64,000 nucleotides of DNA from BOG-908 sp963692875 (GCA_965198755.1 OZ240673.1:992001-1056000), one strand, 5' to 3'. Shown: positions 41,736 through 50,425, counted from the first letter of the stretch. The notes: generated from the letters alone by a model not told the origin. Numbers and translations are program-made.

Positions 41736-43547
41736 CTAGTAGACCCGCTTCTTCGGCGGGAACACCTGGACCTCGTTGGTCAGCGTCTGCATCCGCACCG
41801 GGCGGTAGTCCAGCGCCACCTCGCCGTTGTCGCCGACATAGGCGAGCGAGTGCTTCATCCACTCGGCGTCGTCGCGGTCCGGGTAGTCGTCATGTGCCTG
41901 GGCGCCACGGCTTTCGTGGCGGGCTTCAGCGCTCACCATCGTGGCGGCACCGTTGCGCACCAGGTTCTGCAACTCGAGCGCTTCGACCAGGTCGGAATTC
42001 CAGATCAGGCTGCGGTCGCTGACCGACATGTCGGACAGGCCGCCCCACAGATCGGTCATCTTCTCCACACCCTCGGTCATGCTGCGGCTATCGCGGAACA
42101 CGGCCGCGTGGCGCTGCATCGTGCGCTGCAGCGTCTCACGCAGGTGGGAGACCGGCGTCGAACCGCTGGCGTGGCGCGTCCAGTCGAAGCGGTCCAGGCT
42201 CGCCTCGCCGGCGCGCGCCGGCAGCGGCGCCTGGCTGGCGCCGGGGGTGACGATCTCGGCGGCGCGGTGGCCGGCCGCGCGGCCGAACACCACCAAGTCG
42301 AGCAGCGAGTTGGTGCCCAGCCGGTTGGCTCCGTGCACGGACACGCAGGCCGCCTCGCCCACCGCCATCAGGCCGTGCACGATCGCGTCCGGGTCGTTGC
42401 GCGTCGGGTTGATGACCTCGCCGCGGTAGTTCGTGGGGATGCCGCCCATGTTATAGTGCACGGTGGGCAACACCGGGATCGGCGCCTTTGTCACGTCCAC
42501 GCCGGCGAACACCCGCGCGGTCTCCGAGATGCCGGGTAGCCGCTCGTGCAGCAGGTCGGCGCCGAGGTGCTCGAGGTGCAGCAGGATGTGGTCCTTGTTC
42601 GGCCCCACGCCGCGTCCCTCGTTGATCTCGATGGTCATCGAGCGGCTGACCACGTCGCGCGAGGCCAGGTCCTTCGCCGTCGGCGCGTAGCGCTCCATGA
42701 AGCGCTCGCCCTCGGCGTTGGTGAGGTAGCCGCCCTCGCCGCGCGCACCCTCGGTGATCAGGCAGCCGGCGGGGAAGATGCCGGTCGGGTGGAACTGCAC
42801 GAACTCCATGTCCTGCGTGGGCAGGCCAGCGCGCATCGCCATGCCGCCGCCGTCGCCGGTGCAGGTGTGGGCCGACGTGCAGGACAGGTACGCGCGGCCG
42901 TAGCCGCCGGTGGCCAGGATGACGAGCTGGGCCCGGAAGCGGTGGATGGAGCCGTCCTCCAGGCACCAGGCCGTCACGCCGCGGCAGACGCCCTCCTCGT
43001 CCATGATCAGGTCGAGTGCCACGAACTCGATGAAGAACTCCACCTCGTGCTTCAGGCACTGCTGATACAGCGTGTGCAGCATGGCGTGGCCCGTGCTGTC
43101 AGCGGCAGCACAGGCGCGCATCGCCGGTTCCTTGCCGTAGTCCTTCATGTGACCGCCGAACGGGCGCTGGTAAATGCGCCCATCCTCGGTGCGGCTGAAC
43201 GGCATGCCGTAATGTTCCAGCTCGTAGACCGCGGGTGCGGCCTCGCGGCACATGTATTCGATGGCGTCTTGGTCGCCCAGCCAGTCCGACCCCTTCACGG
43301 TGTCATACATGTGCCAGCGCCAGTTGTCCTCGCCCATGTTGCCGAGCGAGGCGCCGATGCCGCCCTGCGCCGCCACGGTGTGCGAGCGCGTCGGGAACAC
43401 CTTGGTCAGGCACGCCGTCTTCAGCCCGGCCGCCCCGGTGCCCAGCGTGGCCCGCAGGCCGGAGCCGCCGGCGCCCACCACGACAACGTCGTAGGTGTGG
43501 TCGACGATCGTGTAGGCGGCGTGCGACGGCTTGGACATGGCGTTCAT
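41736..43547 (-). CDS. sdhA: Succinate dehydrogenase flavoprotein subunit SdhA
   Basis: A 603-residue flavoprotein that oxidises succinate to fumarate. DVVVVGAGGSGLRATLG binds FAD; FPTRSHTVAAQGGIGASLGN has the His that links covalently to FAD. QFHPTGIFPAGCLITEGARGEGG and GANRLGTNSLLDLVVFGRAAG are further conserved blocks, and the active-site HYNMGGIPTNYRGEV follows. It lies 13 bp after sdhD in the operon; the following two genes separate it from sdhB. Confidence 0.97.
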   Translation of the reverse strand: MNAMSKPSHAAYTIVDHTYDVVVVGAGGSGLRATLGTGAAGLKTACLTKVFPTRSHTVAAQGGIGASLGNMGEDNWRWHMYDTVKGSDWLGDQDAIEYMCREAAPAVYELEHYGMPFSRTEDGRIYQRPFGGHMKDYGKEPAMRACAAADSTGHAMLHTLYQQCLKHEVEFFIEFVALDLIMDEEGVCRGVTAWCLEDGSIHRFRAQLVILATGGYGRAYLSCTSAHTCTGDGGGMAMRAGLPTQDMEFVQFHPTGIFPAGCLITEGARGEGGYLTNAEGERFMERYAPTAKDLASRDVVSRSMTIEINEGRGVGPNKDHILLHLEHLGADLLHERLPGISETARVFAGVDVTKAPIPVLPTVHYNMGGIPTNYRGEVINPTRNDPDAIVHGLMAVGEAACVSVHGANRLGTNSLLDLVVFGRAAGHRAAEIVTPGASQAPLPARAGEASLDRFDWTRHASGSTPVSHLRETLQRTMQRHAAVFRDSRSMTEGVEKMTDLWGGLSDMSVSDRSLIWNSDLVEALELQNLVRNGAATMVSAEARHESRGAQAHDDYPDRDDAEWMKHSLAYVGDNGEVALDYRPVRMQTLTNEVQVFPPKKRVY

Positions 43548-43560
43548 CGGTGACGTGCCT

Positions 43561-43995
43561 TCAGTGTGCGGCCACGGCGAGCTTCAGAACCGCCACCGCA
43601 GCCATCAGGCCGAGCAGCAGGCAGACACCCTTGGTGGCGAGGATCGCGGCCTCACGCCGCGGTATGCTGTGAATGTAGTCTTCGTAGACGACCTGCAAAC
43701 CCAGGTGCATGTGGTGGAAGGTCATCGCCACCAGCGCCAGCAGCAGGGCAGCGTTGATGGGACGGCCGGCCCAGGCAGCGATGACAGGCTGCTCGGCGCC
43801 CAAATGCGCGAGCACCGCGACGACGAACCAGACGGTCAGCGGCACCAGGGCGATGGCGGTAACCCGCTCGGCCTTCCAGTGGTGCGAGCCGGCATGCGCT
43901 GAGCCGTAGCCGCGAACCCGGCCCAGCTGGCTGCGCATGATGGTGACGTGCCCGGGCTGGCCCTTGGGCTTGGTGGTGTTCGTGCCGGCGCCCAT
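43561..43995 (-). CDS. sdhD: Succinate dehydrogenase membrane anchor SdhD
   Basis: A 144-residue three-helix anchor subunit of complex II. SAHAGSHHWKAERVTAIALVPLTVWFVVAVLAHL is the SdhD opening with the conserved SAxxGxxHWxxxRxTA motif. FHHMHLGLQVVYEDYIH carries the heme-b and ubiquinone-site residues, and the third helix is AILATKGVCLLLGLMAAVAVL. It starts 4 bp after sdhC ends and together they bind heme and reduce ubiquinone. Confidence 0.95.
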   Translation of the reverse strand: MGAGTNTTKPKGQPGHVTIMRSQLGRVRGYGSAHAGSHHWKAERVTAIALVPLTVWFVVAVLAHLGAEQPVIAAWAGRPINAALLLALVAMTFHHMHLGLQVVYEDYIHSIPRREAAILATKGVCLLLGLMAAVAVLKLAVAAH

Positions 43996-43999
43996 CGCC

Positions 44000-44440
44000 T
44001 TAGCCCGCGACCAGAGAGAAGTAGCCCGCGACCCACACGGCCAGCGTGGACAGGGCAGTGGCAGCCAGCACCACCCAGGTCCACGGGTTCAGGCTTGACT
44101 TGGCCAGTCCGTGGCCGGCATCCCACACCAAGTGCCGGATGCCGCCGAAGAAATGATAGAACAGCGAGGCGGTCCAGCCAAGCAGCAATACCAGCCCGAG
44201 CGGCGAGGCGATGAAGCCCTGCACGGTGGCAAAGGCGACCGGTCCCGAGGCCGCCGCCACCAGCCACCAGGCCAGCAACAGCGAGCCGACCGAGAGCGCG
44301 ATGCCGGTGGCGCGGTTCATGATGGAGGCGAACATGGTGATCGGCCAGCGATAGATGCCGATATGGGGGGAGACCGGGCGGCGGACCAGCTTGGCCTCGG
44401 TGTTCCTGGCCACCAGCAGGGCGTCACGAATATCGTTCAT
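44000..44440 (-). CDS. sdhC: Succinate dehydrogenase cytochrome b556 subunit SdhC
   Basis: A 146-residue anchor subunit. RPVSPHIGIYRWPITMFASIMNRATGIAL is the SdhC signature (RPLSPHLxIY...SILHRxTG), with LFYHFFGGIRHLVWDAGHGL supplying the heme-b His and surrounding helix. Three membrane helices are visible. It heads the sdhC-D-A-[two genes]-B transcript. The gap to the DUF3574 gene on the other strand is about 75 bp and must hold the promoter, though no clear -35/-10 was picked out. Confidence 0.95.
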   Translation of the reverse strand: MNDIRDALLVARNTEAKLVRRPVSPHIGIYRWPITMFASIMNRATGIALSVGSLLLAWWLVAAASGPVAFATVQGFIASPLGLVLLLGWTASLFYHFFGGIRHLVWDAGHGLAKSSLNPWTWVVLAATALSTLAVWVAGYFSLVAG

Positions 44441-44515
44441 CTGAGGGCGGACTCCCTGCCTTTTGGGGCGGCGTTCTGGTCTGGTGCGGTGCAGCGTGGA
44501 TAGGTCATAGGTCTT

Positions 44516-44920
44516 ATGGGGTCAACGCGCGGGCTGGCTAGAGGGATGCTGCTTGTTTCGGTGCTGGCGGGCGGTTGCGCGCGGCAGTGTCCGCTGCCCG
44601 GGCAGGTGCGGATGGCGGAGCTGGTGCTGTATTTCGGGCAGGACATTCCGGGCGGGCGCCAGGTGGACGCGGCGGCCTGGGACGGGTTTGCCGGCCGGGT
44701 GCTGACCCCGGCGTTCCCCGACGGGTTCACCGAGTACGACGCCTCGGGACAGTGGCGCGACGCGCGCACGGGCCGGCTGGTGCGGGAGCGGACGCGGGTG
44801 GTGCAGGTGTTCGGCGCGGCGCCTGCCGCCAGCGTGGCGGGCGTGACGGCGGCGTATCGGGCGGCGTTCCGGCAGGTGGCCGTGGGCGTGGTCAGCCGGG
44901 AGGCGTGCGCGGCGTTCTAG
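44516..44920 (+). CDS. DUF3574 lipoprotein-like protein
   Basis: A 134-residue protein with a short lipoprotein signal (GMLLVSVLAGGCARQ; Cys is the lipidation site). The rest, ELVLYFGQDIPGGRQVDAAAWDGFAGRVLTPAFPDGFTEYDASGQWRD to VTAAYRAAFRQVAVGVV, matches DUF3574, a family of small extracytoplasmic proteins of unknown role. It diverges from sdhC; the shared promoter gap is short. ATG at 44516 or 44546 could be the start. A repeat copy follows its stop. Confidence 0.85.
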   Translation: MGSTRGLARGMLLVSVLAGGCARQCPLPGQVRMAELVLYFGQDIPGGRQVDAAAWDGFAGRVLTPAFPDGFTEYDASGQWRDARTGRLVRERTRVVQVFGAAPAASVAGVTAAYRAAFRQVAVGVVSREACAAF

Positions 44921-44925
44921 GAGGT

Positions 44926-44989
44926 TAGGCAAGCAGTTCTTTTTTGAGAAAAAGAACCAAAAAACTTTTGTCCCTGCTGTCGCGGACCG
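44926..44989. repeat. Double-palindrome repeat, half copy
   Basis: GTTC-type left arm and the CTGTCGCGG core edge. Confidence 0.9.
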
Positions 44990-45042
44990 TTCTGTAGATG
45001 GCTACTCATAGCAACTGCCCGGGTTATTGATCGGGCCGAATC

Positions 45043-45170
45043 AAGAGAGCAGTTCTTTTCAGAAAACCAAAATTTTTGTTTCCTCAGGCGCGCGTCGCGG
45101 GAGAGTCGGCGACAGCAGAGACAAAAGCTTTTTGCTTCTTTTTCTCGAAAAAGAAGGCCTTGCTTTCTTG
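45043..45170. repeat. Double-palindrome repeat, full copy with decayed left arm
   Basis: The left arm has lost most of its T and A runs (GTTCTTTTCAGAAAACC); the CTTC right arm is intact. Confidence 0.9.
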
Positions 45171-45215
45171 CCGCCGGCCAGTGCGCGCGTTGGTTTTTCG
45201 GCCTGCCGATATCAG

Positions 45216-45259
45216 GGGACAAAAGTTCTTTGGTTGTTTTTTCCCAAGAGCTGCTTGCC
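45216..45259. repeat. Double-palindrome repeat, decayed half
   Basis: Right arm remnant ending CAAGAGCTGCTTGCC at the ppa stop. Confidence 0.8.
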
Positions 45260-45789
45260 TACCGTTTGGCTCGCGCAATAGCTTCGATAATCATCTGCTT
45301 TGCTTCGGCGGCCCCGCCCCAGCCGATCAGCTTGACCCACTTGTTGGGCTCGAGATCCTTATAGTGCTCGAAGAAGTGCTGGATCTGGTCCAGCGTGATC
45401 TTCGGCAGGTCGGTATATTCGTGCACATGCGTGTAGCGCTGGGTCAGCTTAGGTGACGGCACAGCGATGATCTTCTCGTCGTGTCCGCCCTCGTCCTGCA
45501 TCTTCATCACGCCGACGGGGCGCACGTTGATGATCGCACCCGGCACGATGGGTCGGGTGTTGGCGACCAGCACGTCGATCGGGTCGCCATCGTCGGAGAG
45601 GGTGTGCGGCACGAAGCCGTAATTGCCCGGGTAGCGCATGGGGGTGTAGAGGAAGCGGTCGACCAGCAGCGCGCCGCTTTCCTTGTGCATCTCGTATTTG
45701 ATCGGCTCGCCGCCGATGGCGACCTCGACGATGCAGTTGACGTCTTCGGGCGGGTTCTTGCCGATCGGGATTGCGGCGAGGTTCATCAT
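45259..45789 (-). CDS. ppa: Inorganic pyrophosphatase
   Basis: A 176-residue class I soluble pyrophosphatase that splits pyrophosphate into two phosphates in the cytoplasm. FVPHTLSDDGDPIDVLV holds the Asp metal ligands (DxxxDxD), and IKYEMHKESGALLVDRFLYTPMRYPGNYGF is the second active-site block. KDLEPNKWVKLIGWGGAAEAKQMI ends the protein as in family members. ATG at 45789 starts MMNL; an alternative is 45786. It lies alone, bordered by a truncated repeat at 45216. Confidence 0.96.
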   Translation of the reverse strand: MMNLAAIPIGKNPPEDVNCIVEVAIGGEPIKYEMHKESGALLVDRFLYTPMRYPGNYGFVPHTLSDDGDPIDVLVANTRPIVPGAIINVRPVGVMKMQDEGGHDEKIIAVPSPKLTQRYTHVHEYTDLPKITLDQIQHFFEHYKDLEPNKWVKLIGWGGAAEAKQMIIEAIARAKR

Positions 45790-45875
45790 GGGCCTTCCAT
45801 CGTGGGCGCCCGGTCAGGCGGTCGCCTGCCGGGTCAAGTCGCGGACGGAAGGGTGTTTGCTGGCAGGCACGGCGC

Positions 45876-45921
45876 AAGGCAAGCAGTTCTTTTTCGAAAA
45901 ACCGAACCAGAAAACCTCTGC
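45876..45921. repeat. Double-palindrome repeat, decayed half
   Basis: Left arm GTTC-T5-CG-A5-CCGAACC. The following 330 bp to 46248 show no gene. Confidence 0.8.
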
Positions 45922-46248
45922 CGTCGATAGCTGCACCGCGGTGCGGCGTGTCGTTTCAGTCATCCGCCACGAGCCGGTGATAGCTTTCTGCTTTTCTTGA
46001 ACGAGACGGCTCTTGCGTCGGCTCGCAAACTAGGACCGGTCTTGGATTGCATGCCGCGGCGCCAGCATGCGTTCCCGCGATGTCCCGCTCGCGTGCAGCC
46101 AGGCGTTCCGAGCCAACGCCGAAAGCCGGAGCTAGACGCAACCGTTCACGACGGTCCAGGCGGCACCCGACACCACGGGGGCTCATCGCAAACGGGGCGC
46201 GGCAGGTTGGAGCGGAGCATTCCCCCCCTTCGCCGCCGCGCCTGATCC

Positions 46249-46803
46249 TCAATGGGTCGCCGTGCCGACGATGCGTCCACGCCGGTCATAGACGTAGGTC
46301 TGGGCTGGCGCTTTGAGGGTGGCGGTGCTCGGCACCACGGAAGCCGGGTTCGACTGGTAGGTCAGTGTCATGGCTTGCCGCGGAGACGTGCAGGTGTAGG
46401 ACTTCGTGGGACGATTGGTGGCGGGCTCTAGCGCGGATGCCACGGAGGTGACGGTTCCCCGCGCCATCTGACCGTTGGAACTGAACGCGAAGGTCAGGTC
46501 GATGTAGAATTGCGGGAACGAGAAGACGCTGCTCGCTCTTCCGCCGCTGATCTCGGCATCCAGGCCGAAACCCTCGCCCTCGGTGAGGACCGGGCCGCCG
46601 AAATTGCACTGCGCAGAAAAGAACACGTTCGCGCTCGTGACAGCCAGCACCCCGGAGCTGTCTGTGGAGACGGTGAACGACACCGTGTTGCCGTCGGCAC
46701 TGGTGCCTGAGTAGACGCCGGCCATCTGCGCCGCCGCGGTTCCGGCAGACAGCAAGACCACAGCGCAGCCGGCAGCTGCTCGTTTGAAGGCAACGCGAGG
46801 CAT
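46249..46803 (-). CDS. Exported hypothetical protein
   Basis: A 184-residue protein with a signal peptide MPRVAFKRAAAGCAVVLLSAGTAAAQ, cleaved after AAA-Q. The mature part has beta-rich stretches: GVYSGTSADGNTVSFTVSTDSSGVLAVTSANVFFSAQCNFGG and FPQFYIDLTFAFSSNGQMARGTVTSVASALEPATN. Two cysteines (QCNFGG and YTCTSP) may form a disulfide. I recognise no domain. GC appears slightly lower than neighbours. It stands alone. Confidence 0.68.
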   Translation of the reverse strand: MPRVAFKRAAAGCAVVLLSAGTAAAQMAGVYSGTSADGNTVSFTVSTDSSGVLAVTSANVFFSAQCNFGGPVLTEGEGFGLDAEISGGRASSVFSFPQFYIDLTFAFSSNGQMARGTVTSVASALEPATNRPTKSYTCTSPRQAMTLTYQSNPASVVPSTATLKAPAQTYVYDRRGRIVGTATH

Positions 46804-46953
46804 GTTGGATCACTCCCATTGGCCAACAGAGACGATCTCTGGATGGTTACGAACCCTACGGGCAGTGCGTGAGTGGATACCATCAACCTAAAGCTGCACG
46901 TTTCGAACGCCTACCCCGGGCGTTTGGACGTGAACGCCTGACTGCTTGGGAGA

Positions 46954-47080
46954 AAGGCAAGGCTGCTTTTTTAAAAAACAGCAAAAAACTTTTGGTCCGG
47001 CTGTCGCGGACTCTCCCTCAGCGAGTACTCCAGGGAACAAAAGTTTTTTGGTTCTTTTTTTCAAAAAAGAACTGCTTGCC
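46954..47080. repeat. Double-palindrome repeat, full copy (TGCT + GTTC arms)
   Basis: Left arm centre is T6-A6 without the usual TGA; core edge CTGTCGCGG kept. Confidence 0.93.
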
Positions 47081-47217
47081 TTGGCTTACTACCTCGGACC
47101 AATGCGCCGCCGAGGTTATCCGCTCTGGTGCTCACAATCCGTGTCAGCCGACACACCCTGCCGACTTTCGACCGGCAAAAAGAGCGTCTGTTCCCGCGGC
47201 TCCACGCTACAGGATGC

Positions 47218-47277
47218 TCCGCGACAGCAGAGACAAAAGTTTTTTCTGCTTTTTCAAAAAGCAGGCCTTGCTTTCCT
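47218..47277. repeat. Double-palindrome repeat, half copy
   Basis: TGCT-type right arm (CTGC-T5-C-A5-GCAGG) near tRNA-Ser. Confidence 0.9.
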
Positions 47278-47326
47278 TGACCGGACTGAGATGAGCCAAG
47301 CTGCTGGCGCAAGCAGGCGCGCGTCC

Positions 47327-47416
47327 TGGCGGATGGAGTGAGATTCGAACTCACGGAGAGCTTGCACCCTCGGCGGTTTTCAAGACCGCTGCCTTAAACC
47401 ACTCGGCCATCCATCC
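47327..47416 (-). tRNA. tRNA-Ser (anticodon UGA)
   Basis: The minus strand begins GGATGGATGGCCGAGTGGTT and the anticodon arm GCGGTCTTGAAAACCGC gives TGA. A long variable arm typical of tRNA-Ser, the T arm GTGAGTTCGAATCTCAC, acceptor strand CTCCATCC, discriminator G and encoded CCA (47327-47329) complete it. Confidence 0.97.
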
Positions 47417-47717
47417 GGCGGCCCGTGTTGTAGTCCCTGCCCCGCCCCGCAGTCGAGACCTTCCCCATGACGGGTTCATCTCGCACCGTGTCAGCAGCGC
47501 TGCCAGGTTTGCTTCGTGGCGAGGCAGGTGTTCGGCTGCAAAGTGATGCCCGTCAGTCGTTATTTCACAATACCGAAAGAGTGCATGAGCGGGTGGCAGG
47601 TTGCATGTTTGACATGTTTGCTCGTTTCTGTCCCCATGCCTTGGCAATCGACGCTTCGGCCTGCCTTGCTGCGCTCCCGCCTAACCGGTCGCCTCAAGTT
47701 GCCTGACGCCAGGTTGG
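47417..47717. other. Gene-free stretch
   Basis: Between tRNA-Ser and the cold-shock leader; no gene seen. It must hold the csp promoter. Confidence 0.5.
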
Positions 47718-47758
47718 CAACCGGCCGGCCCTATCGTGGGCCGGTTGTTTTGGAGAGC
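47718..47758 (+). promoter_or_regulatory. Hairpin and ribosome site in the cold-shock gene leader
   Basis: A GC-rich hairpin, CCGGCCC (47725-47731) pairing with GGGCCGG (47738-47744), is followed by TTGTTTTGGAGAGCGACA and the ATG of the csp gene. The GGAGAG ribosome site lies only 7 bases past the stem. Such leaders can gate cold-shock translation, but it may also be an upstream terminator with a weak U tract. Confidence 0.45.
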
Positions 47759-47762
47759 GACA

Positions 47763-47966
47763 ATGGCGAACGGCACGGTCAAGTGGTTCAACACCACCAA
47801 GGGCTTCGGCTTCATCATGCCGTCCGACGGCGGCAAGGACGTCTTCGTCCACATCACCGCCGTGCAGGCGGCAGGGCTGCGCGGCCTCAACGACGGCCAG
47901 GCGGTCACCTACGAGGTGGTCATGGAGCGTGGCAAGGCGGCGGCGACCAACCTCAAGCTGGTCTGA
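47763..47966 (+). CDS. Cold-shock domain protein (CspA family)
   Basis: A 67-residue cold-shock domain. GTVKWFNTTKGFGFIMPSDGGKDVFVHI has RNP1 (KGFGFI) and RNP2 (DVFVHI) for single-stranded nucleic-acid binding; AAGLRGLNDGQAVTYEVVMERGKAAATNLKLV completes the five-stranded barrel. GGAGAG precedes ATG 47763. Proteins of this size melt mRNA structure in the cold or in stationary phase. It lies 30 bp before an outer-membrane lipoprotein-like gene and may share its transcript. Confidence 0.95.
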   Translation: MANGTVKWFNTTKGFGFIMPSDGGKDVFVHITAVQAAGLRGLNDGQAVTYEVVMERGKAAATNLKLV

Positions 47967-47995
47967 CACAGGCTCCGGTCTCAGGCTTGCGGCGG

Positions 47996-48733
47996 GTGCT
48001 GTCAGCGTCTCGCTTTGTGGCTCGGCGGTGCCTGCACCTTGCGGGACTGGCACTGTTGGCGGCTGGCTGCACGCAGGCGCCAGGTGGCGGCGAGCTCACG
48101 CCGCCTCCCATCGCCGCGCCCTATGGCGGGGCGCCGGCGCAGGGGGCCGCCATCTTCGCCAGCGAACTCGCCGGACCACAAACCTACCTGCCGCCGCTGC
48201 CCACCGCGGTGGTGCTCCTCCGGCCAGCCGACATGGCGCGGAACCGGGCGTTCTGCCAGGCGGCGCTCCAGTTGCCCTCGGCGGCACAGGCCGAAGCCGC
48301 GACCGTGCTGGCGCCCAACCTGATACGCACCCGCTGGCTGGTGCAGCTCAGCGATGTTCCGCCGGACCGGGCGCGTGACTGCGACTTCCTGACCGGCACC
48401 TACGACTACGCACGCGCCGCCAGGCTCACTAGAACGATTCGGCTCACCTCCGGCAGCCTTGCGGGGCGCGGGCCCTACCTGCTGATGTTCATTCCGGGTC
48501 CGTCGGGCCTGCAGGTCGCCGGACTGGACGGCTCGGCTAGGGCGGACACCGACATGGCGGCATTCCTCCACGGCTGGGGCCAGGCGCTGACGCGGTCTGA
48601 AGCGGAGATCACTCATGCACCGGCATACCGGCCCGGCGTCGTAAGCAGCGTTTTCGACCTGGTTGGGGCGATCCTGCGCAGTGCGGCGGGCGGGGCTGCC
48701 GGGTTGGTGACGGGCGTGCTGGACGGGGCGTGA
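47996..48733 (+). CDS. Putative lipoprotein
   Basis: A 245-residue predicted lipoprotein. From GTG at 47996 the start SASRFVARRCLHLAGLALLAAGCTQAPG gives a signal with lipobox LAAGC. The mature protein has a proline-rich linker (GELTPPPIAAPYGGAP) then a globular part with RNRAFCQAAL and RARDCDFLTGTYDYARAARLTRTIRL, whose cysteines may pair. The C-terminus is a hydrophobic Gly/Ala run (VGAILRSAAGGAAGLVTGVLDGA). No family is recognised. It follows the csp gene by 30 bp. Confidence 0.72.
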   Translation: MLSASRFVARRCLHLAGLALLAAGCTQAPGGGELTPPPIAAPYGGAPAQGAAIFASELAGPQTYLPPLPTAVVLLRPADMARNRAFCQAALQLPSAAQAEAATVLAPNLIRTRWLVQLSDVPPDRARDCDFLTGTYDYARAARLTRTIRLTSGSLAGRGPYLLMFIPGPSGLQVAGLDGSARADTDMAAFLHGWGQALTRSEAEITHAPAYRPGVVSSVFDLVGAILRSAAGGAAGLVTGVLDGA

Positions 48734-48820
48734 GGACGGCGTTTTTCGAGGCGATGCAGGACGCTTTGTCTCCGCTGTCGAAGGCTCACGGAGACAAAGA
48801 TAGTTTCGGATAAGCTGGTC

Positions 48821-49369
48821 TCAGGCCAGCGACCCACCCTCACGCGTCACCGTCACCACCCTTGTCGCGCCGGCCGCCTGCATCGCCTGTGTCGCCTTCA
48901 TGACGGCGTCCGGATCGTGCGCCGTGGCGGACAGCACCAGCTCGCCGGCGGCGCCCTTCCTGTCGCGCTCCTCGCTGTAGGAGGCGTTGGCGGCGGTGTG
49001 GGCCGCCTGCACGGCACCGCCCGCGGCCACGCCCAAGCCCGCCGCCACCGCGCCTGCAACCAGCGCAGCGCCGCCGGTGGCGACAGTGACGCCGGCGCCA
49101 ACAAAGGCGGCCGCCGTCGCCGCCATGCTGGTGTTCATCGTGCGGGTCTGACGCTGGTCGTCCTCGGTGACCGGGTCGTCGGCGCCCTGGGTCGGCGTGG
49201 CCTCGGACGCGGTGGGGTTGGCCACCGGCAGGCTGATGGCGGCGCGGTCGAAGCCCGAGCGGGTGAGCCGGCCCACGGCGTCCTGCAGAGCGGCGTCGGT
49301 GGAGAAAATCCCCTGCACTTCCTGGATGGAGTTGTTGATCGTGGGGCTATGGTTGCTGTCGCTCGGCAT
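48821..49369 (-). CDS. General stress protein 17M-like hypothetical protein
   Basis: A 182-residue protein. EVQGIFSTDAALQDAVGRLTRSGFDRAAISLPV resembles the N-terminal fold of general stress protein 17M-like proteins. A Gly/Ala-rich central part (MAATAAAFVGAGVTVATGGAALVAGAVAAGLGVAAGGAV) could be one hairpin of two membrane helices. The C-terminal part GELVLSATAHDPDAVMKATQAMQAAGATRVVTVTREGG repeats the first fold. It stands alone, with a ribosome site GGAG just before the ATG. Role unknown. Confidence 0.75.
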   Translation of the reverse strand: MPSDSNHSPTINNSIQEVQGIFSTDAALQDAVGRLTRSGFDRAAISLPVANPTASEATPTQGADDPVTEDDQRQTRTMNTSMAATAAAFVGAGVTVATGGAALVAGAVAAGLGVAAGGAVQAAHTAANASYSEERDRKGAAGELVLSATAHDPDAVMKATQAMQAAGATRVVTVTREGGSLA

Positions 49370-49420
49370 GGCACCTGCTCCTGGAGGTTAGCCGGAGAAC
49401 GCCACGCAGGCGTGAAGGAT

Positions 49421-49533
49421 GTTCCTCACGAAAAAAAGAAACCGGAACCCTGGTCAGGACCATCGCGCCCCGTTCAACCGGCGCATACCCAGGAAGAGTT
49501 TTTTCCGTTTCTTCCGGAAAGAAGGCCTTGCTA
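49421..49533. repeat. Double-palindrome repeat, strongly decayed
   Basis: Arm outlines only: A7-GAAACCGGAACC on the left and TTTCTTCCGGAAAGAAGGCC on the right, beside the TerB stop. Confidence 0.6.
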
Positions 49534-49956
49534 CCTACACCGCTGATACCGAGCCCGCGTCCCCCGCTCGATAGCCGAGACCACCAGCATGTCCAGGTTC
49601 AGCTCGTTGCCGAGGAACTCCAGCATCTCCAGGATCGCCTGGCCGTGCTCGCGGTCGGCGGCGACCACCTCGCAGGCCAGGGTGTAGGCGGTCTCGCGCA
49701 GGCGCGGCTCCAGCGCCTCGCGGATCAGCCGGCCGGCATGGGTCAGGCCGTCCTCCTCGCGCAGCAGGCTGATGGTGGCGTCGATGGCGTGCTGCAGCTG
49801 CTCGGCGGAGAAGCCCTCGAAGGCGGGCAGAGTCTGCACCAGGGTGGCCATAACCCCGATCTCGCGGTCGGTGATGCCCTGCGTCTCGGCCGCACCCACC
49901 AGCACCATCGTGCAGACCAGGGCCTCCTGCGGATCGAGTTCGGTGCGTGCGAGCAT
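49531..49956 (-). CDS. TerB-family protein
   Basis: A 141-residue all-helical protein: LDPQEALVCTMVLVGAAETQGITDREIGVMATLVQTLPAFEGFSAEQLQHAIDATISLL, then ETAYTLACEVVAADREHGQAILEMLEFLGNELNLD. The TerB-like signature DREI...L and the paired acidic helices match the family named for tellurite resistance, which may bind metal ions. No ter or membrane partner is adjacent, so the physiological role here is not clear. Confidence 0.86.
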   Translation of the reverse strand: MLARTELDPQEALVCTMVLVGAAETQGITDREIGVMATLVQTLPAFEGFSAEQLQHAIDATISLLREEDGLTHAGRLIREALEPRLRETAYTLACEVVAADREHGQAILEMLEFLGNELNLDMLVVSAIERGTRARYQRCR

Positions 49957-50022
49957 GGGCGTATTCCCGGCGATTGGATCAGGCGGCGGACCCTGCCTGC
50001 TCGGTCGAGTTCAATCAAGTCA

Positions 50023-50158
50023 AAGCAAGGCAAGGTCTTCGTTTTCGAAAAAAAGAAGCAAAAAGCGCTTATCACGGCTGTCGCGGAATCTCCGGCGACG
50101 AATACCCAGAGACAAAAGTTTTTTGGTTCTTTTTTTCAAAAAAGAACTGCTTTCTTCC
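50023..50158. repeat. Double-palindrome repeat, full copy (CTTC + GTTC arms)
   Basis: Upstream of TerB; the first of two adjacent copies. Confidence 0.94.
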
Positions 50159-50214
50159 TTAAGTCAGCGACGCCAGTGCGTCCGGTTGCGGGTCGGGCGC
50201 CTGGTTACCCCAGG

Positions 50215-50364
50215 GAAGAAAGCAAGCGGTTTTCTTTGAAAAAAGAACCAAAAAACTTTTAGTTCCGTCAGGTGTACGAGGATGAGACGTGTCGTTTCAG
50301 CCGTTCGCGACAGCGAGCGCGAAAGCTGTTTGCTTCTTTTCCTCGAAAAAGAAGGCCTTGCTTC
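50215..50364. repeat. Double-palindrome repeat, full copy (GTTC + CTTC arms)
   Basis: Second adjacent copy, followed 45 bp later by the PHO box. Confidence 0.93.
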
Positions 50365-50407
50365 TACTTCGTGCGACACGGCCCGTTTAAGACGATATCA
50401 AAACATA

Positions 50408-50425
50408 CTGTAAGAATACTGTCGT
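50408..50425 (+). promoter_or_regulatory. Putative PHO box
   Basis: CTGTAAG, AATA, CTGTCGT: two 7-base half sites spaced 4 bases apart, matching the PhoB consensus CTGTCAT-N4-CTGTCAT at 11 of 14 half-site bases. It lies about 106 bp before the start of an exported phosphoesterase, as expected for phosphate-starvation control. No PhoB gene is in the window. Confidence 0.6.
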
